DNA of 64,000 nt from Rhodothermales bacterium (lineage in GTDB: Bacteria; Bacteroidota; Rhodothermia; Rhodothermales; Bin80). Every line of letters begins with the position of its first letter. Position 1 is the first letter of the stretch. The position numbers were made by a program, and so were the translations under genes. This document shows, piece after piece, positions 1-8,518 of this stretch. The notes under the pieces are model-generated. The model searched no databases and was not told where the DNA came from. It worked only from the letters and a program-made list of their open reading frames with translations. The stretch spans positions 2,316,501 to 2,380,500 of the forward strand of contig CATQHT010000003.1 of assembly GCA_958296045.1 (NCBI GenBank), in the 5' to 3' direction.

Positions 1-153
1 TCGTACAGGAGCATCGCGTCCATCCTGAAGAATGGACTCGACAAGCATCCGCTGGACTCGGAGTCTCCGCCTCCCATAGACCATGACAACATCCGGGGCC
101 CAAGCTATTACGACACCAAATCGGATTCTCCTCACCAAACCTCGAAGGACTGA
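1..153 (+). CDS. istA: IstA transposase, C-terminal end (partial)
   Basis: An open frame from base 1 to a TGA at 151-153 encodes about 50 residues, beginning with a Tyr-Arg-Ser-Ile-Ala-Ser-Ile-Leu-Lys stretch. That stretch is typical of the extreme C-terminus of IS21-family IstA recombinases. The TGA overlaps the ATG of istB (TGATG at 151-155), the classical translational coupling of this family. The catalytic core is upstream of the window. Confidence 0.8.
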   Translation, partial: SYRSIASILKNGLDKHPLDSESPPPIDHDNIRGPSYYDTKSDSPHQTSKD

Positions 154-932
154 TGCTCCTACACCCTACCCTTGACAAGCTCGAGCAGATGCGTCTGCAT
201 GGCATGGCGCGCGCGCTGCGTGATCAGCTTACCCAACCGGAAATGGAACAGCTCCCGTTCATGGACCGCCTGGGCCTATTGGTTGACCACGAGGAGATCG
301 TGCGATACAACAATCGCCTGCGGTCGCGCCTACGCCGCGCCCGGTTACGCCAAGAGGCCTCCATGGCCGATCTGGACTATCGTCGCGGTCGCAATCTGGA
401 TCGGCGCCTGATGGCCTCGCTTTCCACCTGCGACTGGGTGGGCAAACATCACAATGTGATCATTACCGGACCCACCGGTGTCGGCAAGAGCTTCGTGGCG
501 TGCGCGCTGGCGCATAAAGCCTGCATGGAGGGGTTCACCGTACGCTACCACCGACTGCATCGTCTTCTGGAAGATCTGCAACTCGCGCACGGGGACGGAC
601 GCTTCCTGAAACTGCTGAAGCAGTTGACGCGCTTCCACCTACTGGTTCTCGATGACTGGGGGTTGTCACGAATCAGTGCGCTGCACCAGCGGGATCTGCT
701 TGAGCTAATCGATGATCGGTATCAGAAAGGATCCATCGTCGTTACCAGTCAGATGCCTGTGAGTGTGTGGCACGAAGGCATGGAAGACCCAACACTCGCA
801 GATGCCATCCTGGATCGCCTCATTCACAATGCACACCACATCGCGCTGAAGGGAGAGTCCATGAGACAGCGTCTGCCAAAATGGCAGAACCTTCCAGAGA
901 AGACAAGCGTAACTGACGCCAGACAGCCGTGA
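153..932 (+). CDS. istB: IstB ATPase helper of IS21 transposition
   Basis: A 259-aa AAA+/DnaC-like ATPase that assists the IstA transposase in target capture and strand transfer. It has a Walker A motif GPTGVGKS near residue 107, a Walker B LLVLDDWG near 164, and the family C-terminus that reads ...DAILDRLIHNAHHI. The length is the normal one for IstB, and the start is fixed by the TGATG overlap with istA. The frame is intact, so this copy could be functional. Two broken relatives occur in the window: a C-terminal part at 35104-35473 and an N-terminal part at 50860-51000. Confidence 0.93.
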   Translation: MLLHPTLDKLEQMRLHGMARALRDQLTQPEMEQLPFMDRLGLLVDHEEIVRYNNRLRSRLRRARLRQEASMADLDYRRGRNLDRRLMASLSTCDWVGKHHNVIITGPTGVGKSFVACALAHKACMEGFTVRYHRLHRLLEDLQLAHGDGRFLKLLKQLTRFHLLVLDDWGLSRISALHQRDLLELIDDRYQKGSIVVTSQMPVSVWHEGMEDPTLADAILDRLIHNAHHIALKGESMRQRLPKWQNLPEKTSVTDARQP

Positions 933-1066
933 AAATGGTACCCAGAACAGTCACGATGCAGCGCTATCCAGCGCGGACTCCGCACGCCGAATCAGGTGGT
1001 CGATTAACCGTGGAATCGGTGGTCGCCATACCGTGGAACGAGTGGTTTTTTTCCGTGGAATATGCA

Positions 1067-1361
1067 GACTCTGCCGGAAGTGTACATTAACGAGATCGAT
1101 TACGCGAGTTGCGAGCAATGTTTTTCCACCACCGGTCGGGATCTTGAGGCAAAAGAAGGGAAGATGCTCGCCCAGTCCATTGCGACGTCTCCGGTACTTC
1201 CGCTCCGGTACGACCTTTTCCCAAGCTCGCTCCACCCAATCGAAGCCCCATTCGGGGTCGTGGCTTCTAGCCGCCCTGTCCTTCTCCCTGTCCTCGGCCA
1301 AGCGCCGGAGAAAGTCGCTGACAGTTGCTAGCGTTCGCTTCTGGTAATCCTTCAGAATCAT
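1067..1361 (-). pseudogene. res: Type III restriction enzyme Res subunit, 5' fragment
   Basis: About 98 residues remain of a Res-type helicase/nuclease, beginning MILKDYQKRTL and including the helicase motif I PTGGGKT. The best start is the ATG at 1361, which overlaps the mod stop as ATGA, so the mod-res pair was translationally coupled. A longer in-frame start at 1370 exists but is less likely. The frame runs into the IS21-family end at 1066 and terminates inside it at 951. The remaining ~800 residues of a normal Res, including the nuclease domain, are missing, so restriction activity must be absent. Confidence 0.85.
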
Positions 1362-1983
1362 GCTTCCCACCGATTCATCGCTTCGTAAATCTGGAACGGC
1401 AGTTGCTGGAAGTCGATTCGGTACTTATGAAGAAATTCTCGATCAAGGTACTTAGCAGGTGCGAAGACGAGCTTTCTTCTATTACCAGAGGGCAGTGCGC
1501 GAGCCACCGGCAGCGAAAGCGCAAGACTCTTGAGCATGTCCACATCAGGCTCGTAGAAGAGGAAAACATCGCGGGATGCAGTCCGCCCAATGAAGCCGGT
1601 GTTCCTGTCGGCCATGGCCGGATCGAACTCCTGCCCTGTGGCGGTGAAGAAAACGTATGAGGCCATCTTGTCCCACGACGGCAGGTGGGAGCCATCGAGA
1701 AGCGACTCCTGTTGCATAGGACGCCCCAGCTCGAAATAGCTGAATGTACCGCCAAGGCCTGCCCCAAGGGATTCGTCCCTAGTTCCGGGCACCCCATTGA
1801 TGACGCGCCGAACGCGTTCGGCCGTGATCGTGTGGGCGTAGTCTTCGCACTCGATGAGAATGAAGCGCCGGTTACCGCCATCTTCCAGGTTCTGGGCGAG
1901 TACGGCGTGGGCTGTGGTGCCAGAGCCCGCGAAGGAGTCGAGGACGATGGAGTCGGATTTGGTAGAAAGAAGGATGATCTTAC
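1358..1983 (-). pseudogene. mod: Type III methyltransferase Mod, 3' segment
   Basis: This is the C-terminal part of a type III N6-adenine methyltransferase. On the minus strand it reads ...SIVLDSFAGSGTTAHAVL..., the AdoMet-binding FxGxGT motif of beta-class enzymes, and ends at a TGA overlapping the res start. It is separated from its N-terminal half (4099-5077) only by the IS1634-family insertion 1984-4094. Removing the element and one 4-bp repeat (TTAC) rejoins the frame as ...TDLVRKIILLSTKSDS, so the gene was intact before the insertion. Confidence 0.88.
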
Positions 1984-4094
1984 CCCAAGTTTGTCAATGT
2001 AGTGGATTTTTTTCGTGAGGTAACACATCCCTGACATACAGGGATGGTCAGAAGGGCGGGTCTTACCCGTGTGTTTTACATGTTCACGTGCCCTTTAGCG
2101 GGGCGTCTTGCTTTCATTCTGCGGGTGTACGTGCCGGTTTTGAGCCCCATCGCGCGGAAGACTTTACGGTGGAACGGCTTGAGGTCCTGGTCTTTCTTGA
2201 GCAGGGTGCAATGGGTTGCGTTTTGTGGGAGCACGGTTGTTACACGATGCATCTGGTTGAGCTTGACCTTGAGTGTGCCCCAGCTGCTGTGGATGTCGAC
2301 GGTTCTCAAACGGCTGCGTATCAGATGCGCTGCGTGAAAGGCGAGAATGGACAGGAAGAGGTGGGCTTCTATGCGAAGGTCCCGACTGTGGTAGATCGGA
2401 CGTAATCCGAGATCGGACTTCATGGTGCGGAACGTGCGTTCGATCTCTCCTAGCTGCCAATAGGTCTGTGCGATTTTCTTGACCGACCATTCCGCGTGGC
2501 TGGTGCGCAGTACATACCCGCCGAGGGCCTCCGTACATGCCTCGTAGGCAGGCCTCTGTGTGAGGCAGATCTTTTCGGCGTGGGTGCTACCAGCCTTCCT
2601 GGTCACTTTAACATCATACTGGTAGGCCACCTGCTTGTACTTTTCTATGAGTCGGCCCACCCGGATCTGCACCTTATCGTAGTTTTTCAGACGTCTGGGC
2701 AGCGCAAGTCCCGCGTTCAGGTGCGCGATGGCCTCCTCGAATTTCACACGCTTTGCTCCAACAATCTGGTCGCTGACTGCTTGTCGGGCTTCGCTGTGCA
2801 GATACACGCGCCGTTCTCCTCCTTCGTCTGGGAGTGCCCAGGCACGCACGTCGACATCGCTGGCGGTTTTGAAGACTTGATCCGGTGCGTCTTTGGGTAC
2901 CGGCGGGGACTTCGTACGCTGCACGCAGATCCAGTCCAGATTCTGTTCGTTCAAATACGCCAGATTGGCCTCTGTAGCGATGCCAGCGTCCATAATCACC
3001 GTGGGCTTGGCTCCGTTCAGCTGTGCAATGGCCTGGTGCAACGTGGCAGGCTCACTGGCATTGCCCGGGAGGATTTCCGCCGTGCGGGGGAACCCCGATG
3101 CATCAATCATCAAGGCCAACGTCACCAGTGGGCAATCAGACCGTTTTTCCTTGCTGCGACCATGCCGCAGCAAGTCCCCTTTCTTGCGGCCCGTGTAGAA
3201 CACATTGGTCAGGTCAAAGAAGGCAATGGTTTCGCTGAATCCCAAGAGCTCCTTCGTGGTGCCGAAGAGTGCATCCATGATCGACTGACGGTGCTCGTAG
3301 AGGGCATCTCCGATACGGTAAAGGCTGCTCAGACTGGGGAGGTCGCAGTGCAGTAACTCCAGGATGCTGGATCGTTCGTGCATCCATTCATGCGTATGTC
3401 GTTCACTGCCGGGGGAGAGCATGCGCCCGGCCACCAGCGCCGTCGCCAGGTGAATCTGATCTTCGCGCAACTTCAGCATTCGCAAGAACTTTGCGAATCC
3501 CAACAGCTGCAACGCTTTCAGCGCCACACGTTCGCCTCCGACGGTACGAGTGTCGGTATGATGGACTTCATCAATGATGACAGCATCCCGGTCGTCGCGT
3601 GGGTCGTCCACGTTGTAGCCCTTTTCCAGCAGCTTCTCAACGATGGTCTCGCTGGTATGGCGGAGGCCTTCACTCTCAAACGCTAGGCGGCTCTGCCCTC
3701 GCAAGCCCTCGTCAATATGGAGGATCAATGCGCGCCATTGTTCTTTGGGGATTGCGAAGGATTGGCCCAGGTTGAGGACAGTCCGCTGTTTAGGAGCGCC
3801 CTTGATACGGTGGCATTCGACCAGCGCGTAGCTGGTGGCCTTGGCACCTGATTTAAGGATGCGTGTCTTAGCGCGGATGTACATGCGTGTGAGCGTGCGG
3901 GTATCGGGTGCCCATGCGTCAATATACGGCTTTGCAGCGAAATGGTTCTGGACCATTCCACTACATTGGGTATTTTTGAGAAAAAAAGGTATCAAAGCCA
4001 TATGGATCATAGGTATAACACATAATTTGAGGCCATATTGCCACAAAATAAACTCCGATTTCGCTGCGCATGGAGGGAAATTGACAAACTTGAG
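1984..4094 (-). mobile_element. IS1634-family insertion sequence, copy 1
   Basis: A 2,111-bp element with inverted ends CCCAAGTTTGTCAAT (left) and the complement of CTCAAGTTTGTCAAT (right). It is flanked by a 4-bp direct repeat TTAC (1980-1983 and 4095-4098) and inserted in the type III mod gene. It carries one intact transposase gene. Its ends are nearly the same as those of the 295-bp MITE at 47053-47347, for which it is the obvious relative and possible source of transposase. Confidence 0.88.
2076..3884 (-). CDS. IS1634-family transposase
   Basis: A DDE transposase of the IS1634/IS4-like superfamily. The frame is open to 4046 (656 aa), but the likely start is the ATG at 3884, giving ~602 aa beginning MYIRAKTRILKSGAKATS, as in relatives. 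Visible motifs are the first acidic block (FFDLTNVFYTG), the VIMDAGIATE block and the C-terminal YWQLGEIERTFRTMKSDL block that supplies the catalytic Glu. This is the only undamaged one of three related copies in the window. The copies at 39442-41242 and 51483-53268 belong to a second, somewhat diverged subgroup and are frameshifted. Confidence 0.9.
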   Translation of the reverse strand: MYIRAKTRILKSGAKATSYALVECHRIKGAPKQRTVLNLGQSFAIPKEQWRALILHIDEGLRGQSRLAFESEGLRHTSETIVEKLLEKGYNVDDPRDDRDAVIIDEVHHTDTRTVGGERVALKALQLLGFAKFLRMLKLREDQIHLATALVAGRMLSPGSERHTHEWMHERSSILELLHCDLPSLSSLYRIGDALYEHRQSIMDALFGTTKELLGFSETIAFFDLTNVFYTGRKKGDLLRHGRSKEKRSDCPLVTLALMIDASGFPRTAEILPGNASEPATLHQAIAQLNGAKPTVIMDAGIATEANLAYLNEQNLDWICVQRTKSPPVPKDAPDQVFKTASDVDVRAWALPDEGGERRVYLHSEARQAVSDQIVGAKRVKFEEAIAHLNAGLALPRRLKNYDKVQIRVGRLIEKYKQVAYQYDVKVTRKAGSTHAEKICLTQRPAYEACTEALGGYVLRTSHAEWSVKKIAQTYWQLGEIERTFRTMKSDLGLRPIYHSRDLRIEAHLFLSILAFHAAHLIRSRLRTVDIHSSWGTLKVKLNQMHRVTTVLPQNATHCTLLKKDQDLKPFHRKVFRAMGLKTGTYTRRMKARRPAKGHVNM

Positions 4095-5077
4095 TTACGT
4101 ACCAGATCAGTCGGCTTGGGAGTCGCGAATACACCCTTTCTTCCAAAGATATGATTCAACTCTTTCGTCGCGTTCGTCGCTGTTCCAACATCTTGCCAGA
4201 TCGTCGCCACTGAGCGCCCCTTCTCCCGCGCTTCGTCCAAGAATCGTTTGTAGTAAGGCTTCGCACGTCCTGTCTTACCAAACACGATACGGCCGTTCTT
4301 GAGCGCCTTTCGATACTTTTCCTTGCCGAAACGCCAACACCGACCCTGGGGCGGATAGTATCCCCGACCGGTGGCCGGGTTGACGATTTCGTAGGTGAGA
4401 TTGGGCCGCACGTTTGGAGCATCCATTGGATCGAGAGTCCAAGGGCCGCGCGGGTCATTGTCGAGATTCGAGAAACCACTCTCGTTCACTGGCAATGCTC
4501 GGATCTCAAAGTGGTTACCGTCTTTCGTGTATCCTAAGATGTGATTGTGACCCAACGACACCCCAATGTCGTTTTGCTTGCTCTTCCGGTGATTCCAGAC
4601 GATGCTCGCCAGGAAGTTTTCCTCGCCAAACACTTCGTCCATGAGACAGCGCAGATGATGCACTTCATTATCATCGATGGATACGAAGATCACTCCATCC
4701 TTCCGCAGCAATTCGCGAAGTAGCTTCAGGCGTGGCATCATCATGCAGCACCACTTGTCGTGCCTGGTCAGGTCGTCGCGATCCACGACTTTGCCCAGCC
4801 AGTCACGGATCAAGGGCGAATTCACGCTGTCACTGTACGCCCATCCCTCGTTGCCCGTGTTATAGGGTGGGTCAATGTAGATGCACTTGACTCTTCCGTG
4901 ATTAGTTGGCAGCAAGGATTTCAGAGCGGCTAGGTTGTCTCCGTGTATTATGAGATTGTCGTGCAGACTTGCCCTTGTGCTCAGTCCCTTTTCCCTCACT
5001 GGCAACAGCTCGTGAAAGGGTACGGACAAGTGATGATTCTCCACCAAGATTTTTCCCTTGAATTGAAGCTGCGGCAT
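4095..5077 (-). pseudogene. mod: Type III methyltransferase Mod, 5' segment
   Basis: The N-terminal two thirds of Mod start at an ATG at 5077 (MPQLQFKGKILVENHH). Visible motifs are HGDNLAALKSLL and the catalytic YIDPPYNTGNEGW (DPPY, target-base motif IV). The frame is colinear with type III Mod proteins until 4099, where the IS1634-family element interrupts it; beyond that the translation reads element sequence and stops at 4007. With the other segment, a complete ~530-residue Mod can be reconstructed. The gene is therefore a recent insertional pseudogene, not a decayed one. Confidence 0.88.
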
Positions 5078-5089
5078 GGGATTCCGTAC

Positions 5090-5510
5090 CTATCCGGTCA
5101 ATGCCGCTACCAAGTGCGCCACTTGGTCGGCCGTATCCAAGTTGCGGACATGTGACCTGCCCGCAAATTGCTTCACGTAGCGATCCCGGACCTTCGGGCG
5201 CATCCGGTGATACATACCATGGTGCGCCCGTTTTAGCGAAGCCCAAAACGACTCCAGACCATTCGTGGGGGCCATGCCGTCTATCCACTTGCCCACGCTG
5301 TGATTCACGGTCTTGTGCTCCCTCGGAAATCCCTTGTACGCTAGCGATTTGTCCGTGTACAATTCCGCACTGGAAGCCGCGTAATCCGTTACGAATCCTT
5401 GAAGTGTCACTGTGCCCGTGTGGTCAACTACGTCCGCCACGGTCATACCGGTAGCCTGATTTTTGGCGCCTGCAACGGCCACCTTACGGATTTGTGCACG
5501 GCGTCTTCGT
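5090..5510 (-). pseudogene. IS1595 (ISXO2-like) transposase remnant
   Basis: The C-terminal part of an ISXO2-type DDE transposase: VAVAGAKNQATGM, VTDYAASSAELYTDKS and SFWASLKRAHHGMYHRM, the last being the block with the catalytic Glu in this family. In another frame just upstream (about 5490-5550) lies FPDEDAVHKSVRWP, resembling the N-terminal zinc-finger entry of the same family. The element therefore seems internally deleted and frameshifted. It lies directly upstream of mod, so it may have removed the mod promoter. Confidence 0.75.
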
Positions 5511-6133
5511 CGGGAAACGCGGTCATGATCCGACCAAGAGAAAGTGCCCGCCTATTTGAACGGCCAAGCGCGGATTCGGGCATTCGCATTTTCCTGATCT
5601 TCTTGAAGGAGCCTATACCCAGTTGTACCCGGACGGTTTCACTCAGTGATGTAAGGACCTTAAGCAATCTGAGCAAGCGTTTTAGCGGCAAAGATCTGGT
5701 GAGCATGAGCGTCCTTCCACGCTTGGTGGATTAGCAAGGTGCCCAGCCTGCAACGTAGCCAGCCAAGTGGCACCCAGCCTGTTCACGCCAAAGCGGCAAG
5801 AGCAATTTTGCTCCCTTTCACGCACCTGACATCAGGTAACCCGTATGCGCGCATTTTGGATTCTGGTTGCATAAGGTCGTTAGAAATGGGGATTGCCGAC
5901 CCATAGGGGGTCCGCTGGATGCCCGTGGCTCTGCCTGCTCCGTAGCCCAGGCCGCCTTCTGTGGCCTAAGGCACAGGCTGCTCTCGTAACCCTCATCGGG
6001 AGAGACTCATCGAGGCTTGCCTGCTGCGTCGCGCCGTAACATCAGCAAGTGATATGGTTTGTCAATTCAGGGCACTGGAGCGGACGCCATAAGGTTTCAG
6101 TATGGCAAGGAACGCGCGCGCGGCGGGTGATCG
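5511..6133. other. Gene-free stretch between IS1595 remnant and transporter
   Basis: No convincing reading frame, tRNA or known RNA motif was found by eye in these ~620 bases. Short open frames lack family similarity or a ribosome binding site. The part nearest 5511 probably contains the degraded 5' portion of the IS1595 element. Confidence 0.5.
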
Positions 6134-8335
6134 CTACGCGAAGACGTTTTCGCGGCCGGAGTCGCGCACAAACAAGCAGCCGGCGCCTGTCACCTTTACC
6201 ATGCGGCGCATAAAGTCAAACTTGGGCGTGTCAGTAAGCCCGAAAAGATGCAGCTCGGCGCGCGGCGCCTGCGCCACAAAGGCGGCAAAGTCGCCGCAGT
6301 GGACCACAACCTTCGCATCAGCAATACGGGCCAGATCCATCAGACGCTCCATAAAATGCTCGGCCGGAACACGGTCCTCCTCGCTTTGGATGACGGTAAG
6401 AATCCGCATGGAAACGCCCCAGCTCTTAGAAAGCGTGTAGGCGGTCAGCACCGATAGGTTGAGGTTGCCCACGTCCCAGGACAGGTCCCAGTCGGGACTC
6501 CGGTCGCGAATCCAAATGTTGATATGGCGACGGTGCGCTAGTGCAAATCGTTCATGCGGCGCAAAGATGAGCACCCCCATGCCAAGCGCCGTGGCGCGCA
6601 AAAGTATGGCACGACAGTCCTCTTCACGCTCCTGGATGCGCGGCAAGTCCAAAAACAGGATGTTGGGCTTGAAGAAGTCCGCCTGGAGCACCTGCATGCT
6701 CAACGTCAACCCGTGCGTGAAGGAAGTGTCGTCCAGGACCGTATGGGTGGAAAAGATGCCGCGGCCGCGCAACATCTCCGCTACGCCCGCCAGCGGTTCT
6801 TCCAGTTGACCCGATTGGTGTGCATGGCCCAGCACGAAGAGCTTTACCGCCCCTTGCGGGTGCGCAATGTCTTCGATCAGGGGCAATGTATCGTGTATGT
6901 GCTCAGGATCCTCAACAGGTACCAACAGAACCGGCTTCCATGCACGCTCCTGCTTCGTGGGAAGTGCTACCGCCTTCTTCGCAGCCCACTCCGAAAAGGC
7001 CCGAAATAGGCCGCTGCGGACATCCTCAAACGGCGCGTCAATGTTACGATTGGCGAGAAAAAAGTAGAATACCACTACGACGCCGACCGATACCAGACTC
7101 AGCACCGGGTTGATGATGAACATGGCAAAGATGGACCCGACCAGCCCGACCACCGGCACCACGCGAGGGACGCGCAACAGCGGTCGGAAACTTATCAGCC
7201 CTAGATTCTGCTCGATCAAAACCACCACATTGAGCATCGCATACGTGACAAGAAAGAACACCGTGATGAACGGCGCAATGGCGTTCAGGTCACGAAGCAG
7301 CATGGAAAGAAACACGATGCTCCCGGTGATAAGCATCGCATTGCGCGGCTCCCCGCGCTGCGTCAACTGGCCCACCCACGACGCGCGCGGCACTACGCGG
7401 TGCTCGCCCATCGCCTGCATAATGCGGGCCGCACCCACCATGGAGGCCAGTGCGGAAGAGAAGGTGGCGCCAAAGACGCCCCCGATCACTGCCCACCCCC
7501 AGTATGCCTTGTCCACCATGACATAATAGTTCTCCACCAACTCCTCAGGGGTGGCAGAGCGCGCCACCCAGTACGCGAGTAGCAGGTAGATCACAAGGCT
7601 CACACCGATGGCGGCGATAGTCCCCCGAGCGATGCTGCGCCGCGGATCCTTCAGGTCTCCTGACATGTTGGCACCCGCCATGATGCCGGTGGCCGCGGGA
7701 AAGAAGACCGCAAACACTACCCAGAAAGAGGTGCCCCGGAAGTTGGTTTCGGGTGATCCGCGAAAGTCGCCCCACAGCCGTACCGATCCCAGGTCATACT
7801 GCATGGAGCCCGTAAAGGCGGCCGCAGCGATGGATACCAGCGAAAGGCCGATGACCGCCATCACCAGGTATTGAACCCGTATAGCTAGGTCCGCGCTCTT
7901 ATAGGCGATGCCCCAGAGGGCGAGCAGGACCACTACATCGACAAGAAACCCGGAATGGGCAGGAAACACCCAGAGCCATGCCTCCCTGAAACCAAAGATG
8001 TACAGCGTGATGGCAAGCGCCTGCGAGATATAGCGGGGGATACCCAGGCTGCCGCCCACTTCCAGCCCGAGCGACTGTGAAATGATGGCATAGGCGCCGC
8101 CAGCGCCGATACGCAGGTTAGACGTGATGGACGACATTGACAGGGCCGTGCACAGCGTGATCACGTAGGCAAGCCCGATGATGAGCAGGCCGCCGAGCAG
8201 GCCGGCGTTACCGATCACCCACCCTTCCCGGAGATACATGATGACCCCGAGGATGGTAAGCAGCGTGGGAGTAAAGACGCCGCCGAACGTGCCGAAGCGG
8301 CGTTGCGAGGCCGGCTTGGATTCCAGCTGCTGCAT
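6134..8335 (-). CDS. SLC12-type cation-chloride/amino-acid cotransporter
   Basis: A 733-aa APC-superfamily membrane transporter of the SLC12 (Na-K-Cl cotransporter-like) branch. The N-terminus FGTFGGVFTPTLLTILGVI is the hallmark TM1 of bacterial homologues. About twelve hydrophobic segments span residues ~20-440, followed by a ~290-residue soluble C-terminal domain, as in cation-chloride cotransporters. The substrate cannot be deduced from sequence. The gene stands alone on the minus strand; no good Shine-Dalgarno is visible before the ATG. The length is normal for the family. Confidence 0.9.
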   Translation of the reverse strand: MQQLESKPASQRRFGTFGGVFTPTLLTILGVIMYLREGWVIGNAGLLGGLLIIGLAYVITLCTALSMSSITSNLRIGAGGAYAIISQSLGLEVGGSLGIPRYISQALAITLYIFGFREAWLWVFPAHSGFLVDVVVLLALWGIAYKSADLAIRVQYLVMAVIGLSLVSIAAAAFTGSMQYDLGSVRLWGDFRGSPETNFRGTSFWVVFAVFFPAATGIMAGANMSGDLKDPRRSIARGTIAAIGVSLVIYLLLAYWVARSATPEELVENYYVMVDKAYWGWAVIGGVFGATFSSALASMVGAARIMQAMGEHRVVPRASWVGQLTQRGEPRNAMLITGSIVFLSMLLRDLNAIAPFITVFFLVTYAMLNVVVLIEQNLGLISFRPLLRVPRVVPVVGLVGSIFAMFIINPVLSLVSVGVVVVFYFFLANRNIDAPFEDVRSGLFRAFSEWAAKKAVALPTKQERAWKPVLLVPVEDPEHIHDTLPLIEDIAHPQGAVKLFVLGHAHQSGQLEEPLAGVAEMLRGRGIFSTHTVLDDTSFTHGLTLSMQVLQADFFKPNILFLDLPRIQEREEDCRAILLRATALGMGVLIFAPHERFALAHRRHINIWIRDRSPDWDLSWDVGNLNLSVLTAYTLSKSWGVSMRILTVIQSEEDRVPAEHFMERLMDLARIADAKVVVHCGDFAAFVAQAPRAELHLFGLTDTPKFDFMRRMVKVTGAGCLFVRDSGRENVFA

Positions 8336-8366
8336 AAGGTCAATCGGACGTCGGCTATGAAGGTGT

Positions 8367-8504
8367 CTAGCCCAAGGCCAGTGTGCTGCGGATCTGTGAC
8401 AATATACCTTCGGAGCGGGCGGCAGGAAGGCGCACCATCTGGTCGCGCATCAAGGGGGCATGTTCCGCGTACATGGCCCACCAGTCCCGGTGTGTCTGCC
8501 GCAC
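8367..8504 (-). CDS. Possible small protein, 45 aa
   Basis: A short frame opens at GTG 8504 (or ATG 8474, 35 aa) and encodes a Trp- and Arg-rich peptide beginning MRQTHRDWWAMYAEHAP and ending ...RSTLALG. Third codon positions are strongly G/C, as in neighbouring genes. It lies between the divergent glycogen synthase and the SLC12 gene and is not part of either frame. I do not recognise it. It could be the C-terminal remnant of a longer gene, since the frame is open back into the glgA start. Confidence 0.3.
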   Translation of the reverse strand: MRQTHRDWWAMYAEHAPLMRDQMVRLPAARSEGILSQIRSTLALG

Positions 8505-8518
8505 GCCCTTAGTCCCTA

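Larger units (their letters stand above)
1..1066 (+). mobile_element. IS21-family element, right part
   Basis: The window opens inside the element. The visible part holds the 3' end of istA, all of istB and about 130 bp of right end. The end carries three copies of a CCGTGGAA motif (near 1012, 1031 and 1053) and finishes ...TATGCA at 1066, the usual CA terminus with multiple terminal repeats of IS21 elements. The element sits inside the res gene of a type III restriction system, whose coding sequence resumes at 1067. The left end is outside the window, so the target duplication cannot be read. Confidence 0.85.

Noticed and set aside
2496-3356. 286-aa plus-strand frame
   Set aside because: Antisense shadow of the IS1634 transposase.
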